Of a stretch of 64,000 bases of DNA, positions 25,069-35,581 are shown one piece after another. Numbering within the stretch: position 1 is the stretch's first letter; every line of letters begins with the position of its first letter. This stretch comes from Pseudoduganella sp. (GTDB lineage: Bacteria; Pseudomonadota; Gammaproteobacteria; Burkholderiales; Burkholderiaceae_D). A model generated the notes under the pieces. It had not been told where the DNA came from. It worked only from the letters and a program-made list of their open reading frames with translations, and did not search any database. Location: assembly GCA_021323265.1 (NCBI GenBank), contig JAJTCO010000036.1, positions 1 to 64,000 of the forward strand. Reading direction: 5' to 3'. The position numbers were made by a program, and so were the translations under genes.

Positions 25069-28000
25069 TTGAAAGAGCATCATTACCTATGGCCGGCCGC
25101 AAGTGCCGGGTTCAAGGAATCGGAATCGGGATCCCTGGAAAGAGGGGCCGGCGGGGAAGACGATTTGCCCTTGCGCGCGGAACTGTTCAGCGCGCAGCAG
25201 ATGGAACACCATGGGCGGGCCCTGGCCGCCAGCCATGAATTGAGCAAGCGCGGCGGCGGCGACCGCCTGCTGGCACGGCTGAGCGAGAACGCGGCGCTCA
25301 TCGGCACCACCTGCGAAGGGTTGACGGAGGCGGTGAAGGATGGCCGCCAGGTCACGCCCGCGTCCGAATGGTTGCTGGACAACTTCTACCTGATCGAAGA
25401 CCAGATCCGCACCGCGCGGCGCCACTTGCCAAAAGACTACAGCAAGGAGCTGCCGCGCCTGGCGAAAGGCGCGCCGGAAGGCACGCCGCGCGTCTACCAG
25501 ATCGCGCTGGAAATCATCGCCCACGGCGATGGGCGCGTCGATCCGGAAAGCCTGTGCCGCTTCGTCGAAGCGTACCAGGAGGTGGCCACGCTGAAGCTGG
25601 GCGAGCTGTGGGCCATTCCCATCATGCTGCGCCTGGCGCTCATCGAGAACCTGCGCCGCGTGGCGGCGCGCGTGGCGGAGAACCGCTTCCAGCGCGACCT
25701 GGCCAACAGCTGGGCCGACCAGTTCCTGGAAATCGCCGACAAGAATCCGAGCGGCCTGATCCTCCTGGTGGCCGACATGGCGCGCTCCGATCCGCCCATC
25801 AGCAGCGCCTTCGTGGCGGAGCTGACGCGCCGCCTGCAGGGCCAGAGCCCGGTGCTGACCCTGGCGCTGAACTGGATCACCTACCGCCTGGCCGAATCGG
25901 GCCAGACGGTGGAGCAGCAAATCCAGGCGGAAATCCATATGCAGGCGGCCGAGCAGGTGTCGATCGCCAACAGCATCGGCAGCCTGCGCTTCCTGGGCAC
26001 CATGGATTGGCAGGAATTCGTCGAAACCATGAGCGTGGTGGAGCAGGTGCTGCGGCAGGACCCGTCGGGCACCTATCCGGACATGGACTTCGCCACGCGC
26101 GACCAGTACCGCCACTGCGTGGAGCGCATGGCGCGCTATGCGCCCGTGTCGGAGGCGGAAGTGGCGCAGCAGGCGCTGGAGCTGGCGCGGGCGCGCGCCG
26201 CCGACCTCGATTCCCGCCTGCACCATGTCGGCTATTACCTGATCGGCGACGGGGCGCTGCTGCTGGAGCGCCAGGTTGGCGTGCGCCTGCCGCCCGTGCG
26301 TTCGCTGAAGCGCACCTTGCGCACCTCGCCCCTGCTGTCCTACCTGGGCGCGATCGGCGCGCTGTCCGTGATCGCCACGGCCCTGATGCTGGAACGCGCC
26401 TGGCGCGACGGCGTCGAGCCGTGGGCGCTGGTGGTGCTGGCCATCCTCGGCCTGATGGGCAGCAGCCAGCTGGCGCTGGCGCTGGTGAATTGGGCCGCCA
26501 CGCTGTTCGTCGAGCCGCGCCCCTTGCCGCGCATGGATTTCCGCAACGGCGTGCCGGCCGATGCGCGCACCATGGTGGTGGTGCCGACCCTCCTGTTCAG
26601 CAAGGAGAACGTGGACGAGCAGTGCGAGCAGCTGGAAGTGCGCTTCCTTGCCAACCGCGACGAAAACCTGCGCTTTTGCCTGCTGACCGACTTTGCCGAT
26701 GCGCAGGAGGAGACCCTGCCGACCGACGCGGCGCTGACCGAACGCGCCGCCGCCAACATCGCGCGCCTGAACCTGAAGTACACGGAGCAGGGCGGGGCCG
26801 CGCCCTTCCTGCTGCTGCACCGCCCGCGCCGCTGGAATCCGTCGGAACGGGCCTGGATGGGCGAGGAACGCAAGCGCGGCAAGCTGTCCGACCTGAACCG
26901 CTTCCTGCGCGGCGGGGCGGGACACGCCTTCTCGCTGATCGTGGGCGACATTGGCGACCTGAACACCTTCAAGTACGTCATCACGCTCGACAGCGACACC
27001 CAGCTGCCGCGCGACGCGGCGCGCCGCTTCATCGCCACCATGCGCCACCCGCTCAACCTGCCGCGCATCGACCAGCGCCTGCGGCGCGTGGTGGCCGGCT
27101 ACGGCATCCTGCAGCCGCGCGTGGCGGTCAGCCTGCCGAGCGAGGACGCCTCGCGCTATGAAAAATTGTGCGGCGGCGAGCCGGGCATCGACCCCTATAC
27201 CCGTACCGTGTCCGACGTCTACCAGGACGTGTTCGCGGAAGGTTCCTTTGTCGGCAAGGGCATTTACGACGTGGACGTGTTCGAGGATGTGCTGGGCGAG
27301 CGCCTGCCGGACAACCGCATCCTGAGCCACGACCTGCTGGAAGGCTGCTACCTGCGCGCCGGCCTGCTGAGCGACGCGCAATTGTACGAACACTACCCGG
27401 CGCGCTACCGCGACGACGTGAGCCGGCGCCAGCGCTGGGTGCGCGGCGACTGGCAGCTGCTGCCGTGGTTGCTGCGCCGCGTGCCGCTGCGCGGCGGCCG
27501 GCGCGAAGCGAATCCGCTGTCCGCCCTGTCGCGCTGGAAGCTGTTCGACAACCTGCGCCGCAGCCTGGTGGCGCCGGTCTTGACGCTGTCGCTGCTGATG
27601 GCCTTTGCCACGCTGCCCCACCCCTGGTTCTGGGCCTGCGCGGTCCTGGCGATCATCTTCCTGCCGCCGCTGGTGAGCGCCGTATACGACCTGCTGCGCA
27701 AGCCGCAGGACACGCTGTGGAGCCAGCACGTGCCGGCCTCGCTGGGGCGCAGCGGCCTGCACTTCTCGCATGCCTGCCTGACGCTGGTGTTCCTGCCGTA
27801 CGAAGCCTACGTCAGCCTGGACGCCATCGTGCGCACCGCCTGGCGCCTAATGGTGTCGCGCCGCCGCCTGCTGCAGTGGCGCGCTTCGGCGCTGTCGCGC
27901 TCGGGCACCAGCCTGGCCAGCAACTGGCGCACGATGTGGATTTCGCCCGTGCTGGCGCTGGGCGCCGGCGTCGGCCTGGCCATGCTGCGCCCGCGCGCCT

Positions 28001-31000
28001 TCGAGGCGGCGCTGATCTTCCTGGTGGCCTGGTTCGCCGCGCCGCTGGTGGCGTGGTGGATCAGCCTGCCCATCGCGCGCGTGCAGCACGCGCTGGACCA
28101 GGAGCAGAACCAGTTCCTGCACAAGCTGGCGCGCAAGACCTGGCTCTGGTTCGAGACCTTCGTCGGACCGGAAGACAACTGGCTGCCGCCGGACAATATG
28201 CAGGAGCATCCGACCCAGGTGGTTGCGCACCGCACCTCGCCCACCAACATGGGCATGGCGTTGCTGGCCAACCTGACGGCCTTCGACTTCGGCTATATCA
28301 CTGCCACGCAGCTGGCGGCACGCACCGCCAGCACGCTGGACAGCATGGCGCAGCTGGAGCGCCACCTCGGCCACTTCTACAACTGGTACGACACCCAGTC
28401 CATGCAGCCGCTGCACCCGGTGTATATCTCCACGGTCGACAGCGGCAACCTGGCGGGCCACCTGCTCACCCTGCAGGCCGGCCTGGTGGCGGCGGGCGAC
28501 ATGCCGATCGTGCATCCGAACCTGGCGCGCGGCCTGGCCACGACCTTCGCCCTGGTGCGCGAGGCGGCGGTGGCCGCCGGCGGCATGGCGCCCGAGGTGC
28601 TGGCCACGCTGGAGGCCGCGCTGGCCCCGCCGCCGCCGGTGCAGCCGTCCAGCCTGCGCGAGCAGCGTGCCTGGCTGGCGCGCGCCTGCGCCGGCTGCGA
28701 GCAGTTCCTGCGCAACGCCTCCGTTCCGCTCGACCCGCAGCTGGCCGCATGGAGCGCAGCGCTGCACGGGCAATGCCGGGCGGCGCTGGACGAACTGGAT
28801 GAACTGGCGCCCTGGATCACGGCGGCGCTGGGCGCGCAGCACGACAGCGTGCTCGATCGCGTGCCGACCCTGCGCGAACTGGCCGGCTGGCCGCTGCCCG
28901 GCGCGGCGCAAAGCGACCTGGCGCCGGACGAACGCGAACGGCAGCAACAGGTGGCGGCCCTGGTGGAGCAGGGCGCGGCCCGGGCGCGCGAGCGGCTCGA
29001 CATGCTGAACCGCCTGTCGCACCAGGCCAACGGCTTTGCCCAGGTCGACTATGGCTTCCTGTTCAACCCGACCACCAAGCTGCTGGCCATCGGCTACAAC
29101 CTGAGCGAGCGCCGCCTCGACGCCAGCTGCTATGACCTGCTGGCCTCCGAAGTGCGCCTGGCCAGCTTTGTCGCCGTGGCGCAGGGCCAGCTGCCGCAGG
29201 AGCATTGGTTCGCCATGGGGCGCCAGCTGTGCATCGTGCACGGCCAGCCTGTGCTGCTGTCGTGGAGCGGCTCCATGTTCGAGTACCTGATGCCGCTGCT
29301 GGTGATGCCGACCTACCCCAACACCTTGCTGGACCAGACCTACCAGTCGGTGGTGGCGGCGCAGATCGAATATGCGAAGCAGCGCAACGTGCCGTGGGGA
29401 ATCTCCGAGTCCGGCTACAACACCACCGACGCGGCGCTGAACTACCAGTACCGCGCCTTTGGCGTGCCGGGCATCGGCCTCAAACGCGGCCTGGCGGAGG
29501 ACCTGGTGGTGGCGCCTTATGCCACCATGCTGGGCCTGATGGTCGATCCGGATGCGTCGTGCCAGAACCTGCAGAAGATGGCGGACATGGGCTTCATGGG
29601 CCGCTACGGCTTCTACGAGGCGATCGACTACACGGCGGCGCGCCTGCCGCGCGGCCAGTCCTACGCCATCGTCAAATCCTTCATGGTGCACCACCAGGGC
29701 ATGGGCTTGCTGGCGCTGAGCTATGTGCTGAACGACCGCCCGATGCAGCGCCGCTTCGAGTCCGATCCGCTGCTGCAATCGACCCTGCTGGTGCTGCAGG
29801 AGCGCAGCCCGCGCATCGGCGCCTTCCATTCCGCCAGCGCCGAGCAGGCGGCGGTGCGCAGCGCGGTGCCGGAACAGGCCGCGCCGATGCGCATCCTGAA
29901 CCAGCACACGCAGCCGGTGCCGGAAACCCAGCTGCTGTCCAATGGCCGCTACCATGTGATGGTGAGCAGCGCCGGCGGCAGCTACAGCCGCTGGAACAAC
30001 CTGTCCGTCACGCGCTGGCGCGAGGACTGCACGCGCGACAACTGGGGCCAGTTCTGCTATGTGCAGGACGTGGAGGACGGCAGCTTCTGGTCCACCACCT
30101 ACCAGCCGACGCTGGCCGAGCCGCAGCGCCTGGAAGTGATCTTCTCCGAGGGCCGCGCCGAGTTCCGCCGCAGCGACCACGAGATCGAGCTGTACACGGA
30201 AATGGTGGTCTCGCCCGAGGACGATATCGAGATGCGCCGCACGCGCATCACCAACCATTCGGAGCGCCGCCGCATCATCGAGGTGACCAGCTTTGCCGAA
30301 GTGGTGATGGCGCCGGCGCCGGCCGACGCCGCGCACCCGGCGTTCAGCAAGCTGTTCGTGCAGACCGAGATCGTGGCCGACGAAAGCGCCATCCTGTGCA
30401 CGCGCCGCCCGCGCGGCAAGGGCGAGCAGACGCCTTACCTGCTGCACGTGATGACGGCGCACGACGCCCAGGTGCAGCACGTGTCGTATGAGACCGACCG
30501 CGCACGCTTCATCGGGCGCGGCAACACGGCGCAGATGCCGGCGGCGCTGCAGGAGCCGGGCCCGCTGTCGGGCAGCCAGGGCTCGGTGCTCGATCCGGTG
30601 GTGGCGATCCGCTACCGCATCGCGCTCGAACCGGGACAGGTGTCGGTGGTGGACGTGGTGACCGGCATGACCGACACGCGCGAAGCGGCGCAATACCTGA
30701 TCGACAAGTACCAGGACCGCCACATGGCCGACCGCGTCTATGAGCTGGCCTGGACGCACAGCCAGGTGGTGCTGCGCCAGCTCAACGCCAGCGAAGCCGA
30801 GGCGCAGCTGTACGCGCGCCTGGCCAACCACGTGATCTACCCCAACGCCGCCCTGCGCGCCGACACCGGCGTCCTGGTGCGCAACCAGCGCGGCCAGTCC
30901 GGCTTGTGGGCCTACGCCATTTCGGGCGACCTGCCCATCGTGCTGATGGAGATCCGCGACGGCGCCAACATCGAGCTGGCGCGCCAGCTGGTGCAGGCGC

Positions 31001-32439
31001 ACGCCTACTGGCGCCTGAAGGGCCTGGTGGTGGACCTGGTGATCTGGTACGAGGACCGTTCCGGCTACCGCCAGGCGCTGCACGACCAGATCATGGGCCT
31101 GATCGCCTCCGGCATCGACGCCCAGGCGATCGACCGGCCGGGCGGCATCTTCGTGCGGCCGACCGAAGGCATCGCGCCGGAAGACCGGGTACTGCTGCAG
31201 ACGGTGGCGCGCGCGGTGCTGAGCGACGAACGCGGCACCCTGGCCGAACAGCTGAAGCGCGCCGCGGCGCCGTCGTTGCGCATGCCGCCGCTGCTGGCCG
31301 AGCCGCGCGCCGAGGCGGCCGAGCGCGACATCGCCGCCGCGGCCGGCGTAGCGCTGCCGACGGACCTGCTGCTGTACAACGGCCTGGGCGGCTTCTCGCC
31401 GGACGGCAAGCAATACGTGATCTCCAGCGCCGCCGGCAGGCGCACGCCGCTGCCGTGGTCGAACGTGCTGGCCAATCCGCAGTTCGGCAGCGTGGTGTCG
31501 GAAAGCGGGCAAGCCTACACCTGGCAGGAGAACGCGCACGAGTTCCGCCTGACGCCGTGGCACAACGACCCGGTGTCGGACCTGAGCGGGGAGGCCTTCT
31601 ACCTGCGCGACGAGACCAGCGGCCGCTTCTGGTCGCCCTGCGCGCTGCCGGCGCCAGGCGTGGGCAACTACCTGACGCGCCATGGCTTCGGCTACAGCAC
31701 CTTCGAGTACGCGGAGGCGGGCATCGGCAGCAGCATGACCACCTTTGTCGCGCTCGACGCGCCGGTGCGCTACACGGTGATCCGCGTGCGCAACCAGTCG
31801 GAGGTGCCGCGCAAGCTGTCGGTGACCGGCTACGTCGAATGGGTGCTGGGCGACATGCGCTCCAAGTCGGGCATGCACATCGTGACCGAGATCGACCCCG
31901 TCACCGGCGCGCTGTTCGCGCGCAACGCCTACAACACCGAATTCTCCGGCCGCGTGGCCTTCTTCAACGCCGACGCCTCGGTGCGCACGGTCACCTGCGA
32001 CCGCAGCGAATTCATCGGCCGCAACGGCAGCCTGGCACGGCCGGCCGCGCTGCGCCGCGTGCGCCTGTCCGGCAAGGCCGGCGCCGGGCTGGACGCCTGC
32101 GCGGCGATCCAGGCGCCGTTCGAGCTGCAGCCGGGCCAGGAGCGCGAGATCGTGTTCGTGCTGGGCATGGGCGGCCGGCGCAATGCCGACGCCACGAACG
32201 TCGTGCAGCGGCACGGCGGGCGCGGCGCGGCCATGCAGGCCCTGTCCGAAGTCCATGCGTACTGGGACAAGGTGCTGGGCGCGGTGCAGGTGCACACGCC
32301 GGAACCTGAACTGGACGTGCTGGTCAACGGCTGGCTGATGTACCAGACCATCGCCTGCCGCATGTGGGCGCGCAGCGGCTACTACCAGAGCGGCGGCGCG
32401 TTCGGCTTCCGCGACCAGACATCCTGCGCGAGCACCTGA
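25069..32439 (+). CDS. Cyclic beta-1,2-glucan synthase (NdvB/ChvB type), frameshifted near its 3' end
   Basis: The frame encodes 2456 residues; an intact relative would be about 2,880. It includes an N-terminal region, two membrane blocks (about 421-475 and 830-1005), a GT84 glycosyltransferase between them with TLDSDTQLPR (near residue 640), a middle glycosidase-like ring-closing region (NLSERRLDAS near 1345), and two GH94-type beta-sandwich modules (from about 1607 and 2103). At FRDQ (residues 2447-2450) a short deletion shifts the frame and the protein ends after TSCAST. The TTG start has GAGG five bases upstream. The product would be a periplasmic osmoregulated glucan made at the inner membrane. 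Confidence 0.85.
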   Translation: MKEHHYLWPAASAGFKESESGSLERGAGGEDDLPLRAELFSAQQMEHHGRALAASHELSKRGGGDRLLARLSENAALIGTTCEGLTEAVKDGRQVTPASEWLLDNFYLIEDQIRTARRHLPKDYSKELPRLAKGAPEGTPRVYQIALEIIAHGDGRVDPESLCRFVEAYQEVATLKLGELWAIPIMLRLALIENLRRVAARVAENRFQRDLANSWADQFLEIADKNPSGLILLVADMARSDPPISSAFVAELTRRLQGQSPVLTLALNWITYRLAESGQTVEQQIQAEIHMQAAEQVSIANSIGSLRFLGTMDWQEFVETMSVVEQVLRQDPSGTYPDMDFATRDQYRHCVERMARYAPVSEAEVAQQALELARARAADLDSRLHHVGYYLIGDGALLLERQVGVRLPPVRSLKRTLRTSPLLSYLGAIGALSVIATALMLERAWRDGVEPWALVVLAILGLMGSSQLALALVNWAATLFVEPRPLPRMDFRNGVPADARTMVVVPTLLFSKENVDEQCEQLEVRFLANRDENLRFCLLTDFADAQEETLPTDAALTERAAANIARLNLKYTEQGGAAPFLLLHRPRRWNPSERAWMGEERKRGKLSDLNRFLRGGAGHAFSLIVGDIGDLNTFKYVITLDSDTQLPRDAARRFIATMRHPLNLPRIDQRLRRVVAGYGILQPRVAVSLPSEDASRYEKLCGGEPGIDPYTRTVSDVYQDVFAEGSFVGKGIYDVDVFEDVLGERLPDNRILSHDLLEGCYLRAGLLSDAQLYEHYPARYRDDVSRRQRWVRGDWQLLPWLLRRVPLRGGRREANPLSALSRWKLFDNLRRSLVAPVLTLSLLMAFATLPHPWFWACAVLAIIFLPPLVSAVYDLLRKPQDTLWSQHVPASLGRSGLHFSHACLTLVFLPYEAYVSLDAIVRTAWRLMVSRRRLLQWRASALSRSGTSLASNWRTMWISPVLALGAGVGLAMLRPRAFEAALIFLVAWFAAPLVAWWISLPIARVQHALDQEQNQFLHKLARKTWLWFETFVGPEDNWLPPDNMQEHPTQVVAHRTSPTNMGMALLANLTAFDFGYITATQLAARTASTLDSMAQLERHLGHFYNWYDTQSMQPLHPVYISTVDSGNLAGHLLTLQAGLVAAGDMPIVHPNLARGLATTFALVREAAVAAGGMAPEVLATLEAALAPPPPVQPSSLREQRAWLARACAGCEQFLRNASVPLDPQLAAWSAALHGQCRAALDELDELAPWITAALGAQHDSVLDRVPTLRELAGWPLPGAAQSDLAPDERERQQQVAALVEQGAARARERLDMLNRLSHQANGFAQVDYGFLFNPTTKLLAIGYNLSERRLDASCYDLLASEVRLASFVAVAQGQLPQEHWFAMGRQLCIVHGQPVLLSWSGSMFEYLMPLLVMPTYPNTLLDQTYQSVVAAQIEYAKQRNVPWGISESGYNTTDAALNYQYRAFGVPGIGLKRGLAEDLVVAPYATMLGLMVDPDASCQNLQKMADMGFMGRYGFYEAIDYTAARLPRGQSYAIVKSFMVHHQGMGLLALSYVLNDRPMQRRFESDPLLQSTLLVLQERSPRIGAFHSASAEQAAVRSAVPEQAAPMRILNQHTQPVPETQLLSNGRYHVMVSSAGGSYSRWNNLSVTRWREDCTRDNWGQFCYVQDVEDGSFWSTTYQPTLAEPQRLEVIFSEGRAEFRRSDHEIELYTEMVVSPEDDIEMRRTRITNHSERRRIIEVTSFAEVVMAPAPADAAHPAFSKLFVQTEIVADESAILCTRRPRGKGEQTPYLLHVMTAHDAQVQHVSYETDRARFIGRGNTAQMPAALQEPGPLSGSQGSVLDPVVAIRYRIALEPGQVSVVDVVTGMTDTREAAQYLIDKYQDRHMADRVYELAWTHSQVVLRQLNASEAEAQLYARLANHVIYPNAALRADTGVLVRNQRGQSGLWAYAISGDLPIVLMEIRDGANIELARQLVQAHAYWRLKGLVVDLVIWYEDRSGYRQALHDQIMGLIASGIDAQAIDRPGGIFVRPTEGIAPEDRVLLQTVARAVLSDERGTLAEQLKRAAAPSLRMPPLLAEPRAEAAERDIAAAAGVALPTDLLLYNGLGGFSPDGKQYVISSAAGRRTPLPWSNVLANPQFGSVVSESGQAYTWQENAHEFRLTPWHNDPVSDLSGEAFYLRDETSGRFWSPCALPAPGVGNYLTRHGFGYSTFEYAEAGIGSSMTTFVALDAPVRYTVIRVRNQSEVPRKLSVTGYVEWVLGDMRSKSGMHIVTEIDPVTGALFARNAYNTEFSGRVAFFNADASVRTVTCDRSEFIGRNGSLARPAALRRVRLSGKAGAGLDACAAIQAPFELQPGQEREIVFVLGMGGRRNADATNVVQRHGGRGAAMQALSEVHAYWDKVLGAVQVHTPEPELDVLVNGWLMYQTIACRMWARSGYYQSGGAFGFRDQTSCAST

Positions 32440-33689
32440 TCCTGTGCGCGGCGCACCAGTTCGTGGAAGGCGACGTGCAGCACTGGTGGCACCCGCCGTC
32501 GGACCGCGGCGTGCGCACGCACTGCTCGGACGACTACCTGTGGCTGCCGCTTGCGGCCTGGCGCTACGTGTTCAGCACCGGCGACATGACGGTGCTGGAC
32601 GAACAGGCGCACTACCTGGAAGGGCGCCCGGTGGCGCCGGAAGAGGATTCCTACTACGACATGCCGAGCCGCTCCGCGCATGCGGGCGACCTGTACGAGC
32701 ACTGCGTGCGCGCCATCCGCAACGGCCTGCGCTTCGGCGAGCATGGCTTGCCCCTGATCGGTTCCTGCGACTGGAACGACGGCATGGACAAGGTGGGCGA
32801 GCACGGCAAGGGCGAGAGCGTGTGGCTGGCCTGGTTCCTGATCGAAGTGCTGCAGCGCTTTGCCGAAGTGGCGGAACGGCGCGACGATGCCGACTTCGCC
32901 GCCGAATGCCGCGCCCAGGCCAAGCAGTTGGCGGCCAATATCGAAGCCAACGCCTGGGATGGCCAGTGGTACCGCCGCGCCTATTTCGACGACGGCACGC
33001 CGCTCGGTTCGGCGCAGAACGAGGAATGCCAGATCGACTCGATCTCACAAAGCTGGGGCGTGCTGACCGGCGCCGCCGATCCGGTGCGGGTGGAAGGGGC
33101 GATGGAGCAGGTGGAAGCGCGCCTGGTGCGGCGCAACTTCGGCCTGATCCAGCTGCTCGACCCGCCGTTCGACAAGGCCGACCTCAATCCCGGCTATATC
33201 CGCGGCTACGTGCCGGGGGTGCGCGAGAACGGCGGCCAGTACACCCACGCCGCCATCTGGACCGTGATGGCCTTCGCCCGCCTGGGCGACGTGGAGCGGG
33301 CCTGGGAACTGATGCGCATGATCAATCCGGTGCGCCACGGCGCCGACCCCGAAGGCTGCGCGCGCTACAAGGTCGAACCATACGTGGTGACGGCCGACGT
33401 GTACGCGGTCGAGCCGCACGTGGGGCGCGGCGGCTGGAGCTGGTACACCGGCTCCTCCGGCTGGATGTACCGCCTGCTGCTCGAATCGCTGCTCGGCCTG
33501 ACGCGCCAGGCCGACAAGCTGCTGCTGGCGCCGCGCCTGCCGGCCGCCTGGCCCGGCTTCGAGCTGCAGTACCGCCACGGCAGCAGCACCTACCTGCTGC
33601 GCATCACGCGCGGCCAGGCGCCCGCCGAGCCGGTCGAGATTGCCCTGGTCGATGACGGCGCCACGTACGAGATCGACATCAAGGCTTGA
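32418..33689 (+). pseudogene. C-terminal GH94 phosphorylase part of the cyclic glucan synthase, out of frame
   Basis: From GAC at 32418 the continuation of the glucan synthase is readable in another frame for about 423 residues: DILREHLILCAAHQFVEGDV, QHWWHPPSDRGVRT, GLPLIGSCDWNDGMDKVG, ESVWLAWFLIEVL, and the closing GWSWYTGSSGWMYR. This is the alpha/alpha-barrel of the GH94 phosphorylase domain that sets chain length. Against the family pattern FRDQLQD...P..LREH about a dozen residues are missing at the junction. There is no ribosome site or plausible start, so it should be untranslated unless the break is a sequence error. Confidence 0.85.
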
Positions 33690-33737
33690 TTTCGTGGTGT
33701 GCTATCCTCTGCGCGCTTGTAACCACAGAGAGGTGCC

Positions 33738-35579
33738 ATGATCCGACTGTCATTGACTGCGGCAGCGCTGGCTGCAGCGTTCGCGCTGCCCGCCTGGGCG
33801 CAGGATCCGCTGAGTTTTGCGCGCTACGACCAGGTGCGCACCACCGACCTGCGCCTGGACCTGAAAGCCGACTTTGCGCGCAAGACGCTGGATGGCTTTG
33901 CCGAGCTGTCGCTGAACTGGATCGACAAGTCGGCGCGCACCCTGGTGCTCGACACCCGCCAGTTGAAGATCGCGCGCGTGCAGGTGCAGCGCCCGGACGG
34001 CAGCTGGGCGCCAGCCTCCTTCATGCTCGACAAGGCCCATGCCAGGAAGGGCCGCGCGCTGCGCATTTCGCTGCAGACGCAGCCTGAGAAAGTGCGCGTG
34101 TACTACCGCACCGCCCCCACTGCCAGCGCGCTGCAGTGGATGACGCCGGCGCAAACCCTGTCGGGCAAGCGCCCCTTCATGTTCAGCCAGTCGCAGGCCA
34201 TCGAGGCGCGCTCCTGGGCGCCGCTGCAGGACACGCCGGCCGTGCGCTTCACCTACAGCGCGCGCATCGACGCCCCGGCCGGCCTGCGCGTGGTGATGAG
34301 CGCGGAAGGCGACCAGCGCGCCACCGGCGCCGGCGGCTGGAAGTTCCGCATGCCGCAGCCCATCCCGTCCTACCTGCTGGCCATTGCCATCGGCGAGATC
34401 GAGCTGCGCAACCTGGGGCCGCGCACCGCGGTGTACGCGGAGCCGGGCCGCATCGAGGCGGCGGCCTACGAACTGGCCGATACCGAAAAGATGGTGCACG
34501 CGGCCGAGGCGCTGTACGGCCCCTATCGCTGGGGGCGCTACGACATGCTGGTGCTGCCGCCGTCGTTCCCCATCGGCGGCATGGAAAATCCGCGCATGAC
34601 CTTCCTGACGCCGACCATGATCGCCGGCGACCGCAGCCTGAACGACCTGATCGCGCACGAGCTGGCGCACAGCTGGTCGGGCAACCTGGTCACCAACGCC
34701 TCCTGGAAGCACTGGTGGCTCAACGAAGGTTTCACCACCTACGTCACCACGCGCATCCTGGAAAGCCTGTACGGCAAGGAAGTGGCGGAGCTGAACCTGC
34801 AGGTGGAGCAGGCCGAAGCCATCGCCTCGCTGAAGGATATTGCGCCCGCCAAACAGGCCCTGCTGACCAAGGACCCCGACACCAATCCGGACACCTACAC
34901 CGACGAAGGCCTGGCCTATCCGAAAGGCGCCTGGCTGCTGCACACGCTGGAGCAGCGCGCCGGCCGCGAGCTGTTTGATCCCTTCCTGCGCGGCTGGTTC
35001 GACCAGCACGCCTTCCAGTCGGTGACGACCGAGGAATTCCTCGACTACCTGCGCAAGAACCTGCTGGCGAAGAAGCCCGACATCATGGCCGACGCGGAGC
35101 TTGACGAGTGGCTGTACGGCAGCGCCATCCCGGCCAGCGCGCAGCGCGTCAATTCGCCGCGCCTGGCGGCGCTGGACGCCAAGCGCGAAGCCTGGCTCAA
35201 GGGCGAGCTGGCCGCCGGCGCGCTGGAACCGCAAGGCTGGATCGCGTTGGAGTGGATGCACTTCCTGAACGGCATCGACAGCAAGGCCAATGCCGCGCAG
35301 ATGAAGGAGCTGGACGAAGCGTTCAAGCTGCGCAGCACCCGCAACAACGAGATCGGCTTCCGCTTCTTCCTGGCGTCCGTGCACGCGGGCTACGACGTGC
35401 GCGAACCGCTCAACGCATTCCTCATGAGCGTGGGACGCCAGAAGTTCGTGGTGCCGCTGTACAAGGCGCTGCTGGCCAACCCGAACGAAGCGGCCTGGGC
35501 GCGCAGCGTATACGCCAAGGCCCGCCCGCGCTACCACCCCGAAACCCAGGGTTCCGTCGACAAACTGCTGAAGAAGTGA
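33738..35579 (+). CDS. Secreted M1-family aminopeptidase (leukotriene A4 hydrolase-like)
   Basis: A 613-residue protein with signal peptide MIRLSLTAAALAAAFALPAWA. The M1 domain order is complete: N-terminal beta-saddle, GGMENPRMTF exopeptidase motif, zinc motif HELAHSWSG (H307, E308, H311) and third ligand Glu330 in NEGFTTY, then a C-terminal helical domain of the LTA4-hydrolase type. It removes N-terminal residues from peptides in the periplasm or outside the cell. AGAGAGGTGCC precedes the start. It is followed after 2 bases by a serine hydrolase gene, probably an operon. Confidence 0.93.
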   Translation: MIRLSLTAAALAAAFALPAWAQDPLSFARYDQVRTTDLRLDLKADFARKTLDGFAELSLNWIDKSARTLVLDTRQLKIARVQVQRPDGSWAPASFMLDKAHARKGRALRISLQTQPEKVRVYYRTAPTASALQWMTPAQTLSGKRPFMFSQSQAIEARSWAPLQDTPAVRFTYSARIDAPAGLRVVMSAEGDQRATGAGGWKFRMPQPIPSYLLAIAIGEIELRNLGPRTAVYAEPGRIEAAAYELADTEKMVHAAEALYGPYRWGRYDMLVLPPSFPIGGMENPRMTFLTPTMIAGDRSLNDLIAHELAHSWSGNLVTNASWKHWWLNEGFTTYVTTRILESLYGKEVAELNLQVEQAEAIASLKDIAPAKQALLTKDPDTNPDTYTDEGLAYPKGAWLLHTLEQRAGRELFDPFLRGWFDQHAFQSVTTEEFLDYLRKNLLAKKPDIMADAELDEWLYGSAIPASAQRVNSPRLAALDAKREAWLKGELAAGALEPQGWIALEWMHFLNGIDSKANAAQMKELDEAFKLRSTRNNEIGFRFFLASVHAGYDVREPLNAFLMSVGRQKFVVPLYKALLANPNEAAWARSVYAKARPRYHPETQGSVDKLLKK

Positions 35580-35581
35580 AC

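Noticed and set aside
27847-32295. Minus-strand open frame of 1482 codons inside the glucan synthase
   Set aside because: A shadow of a highly biased gene. The translation is Arg/His/Gln-rich and has no start context or domain.
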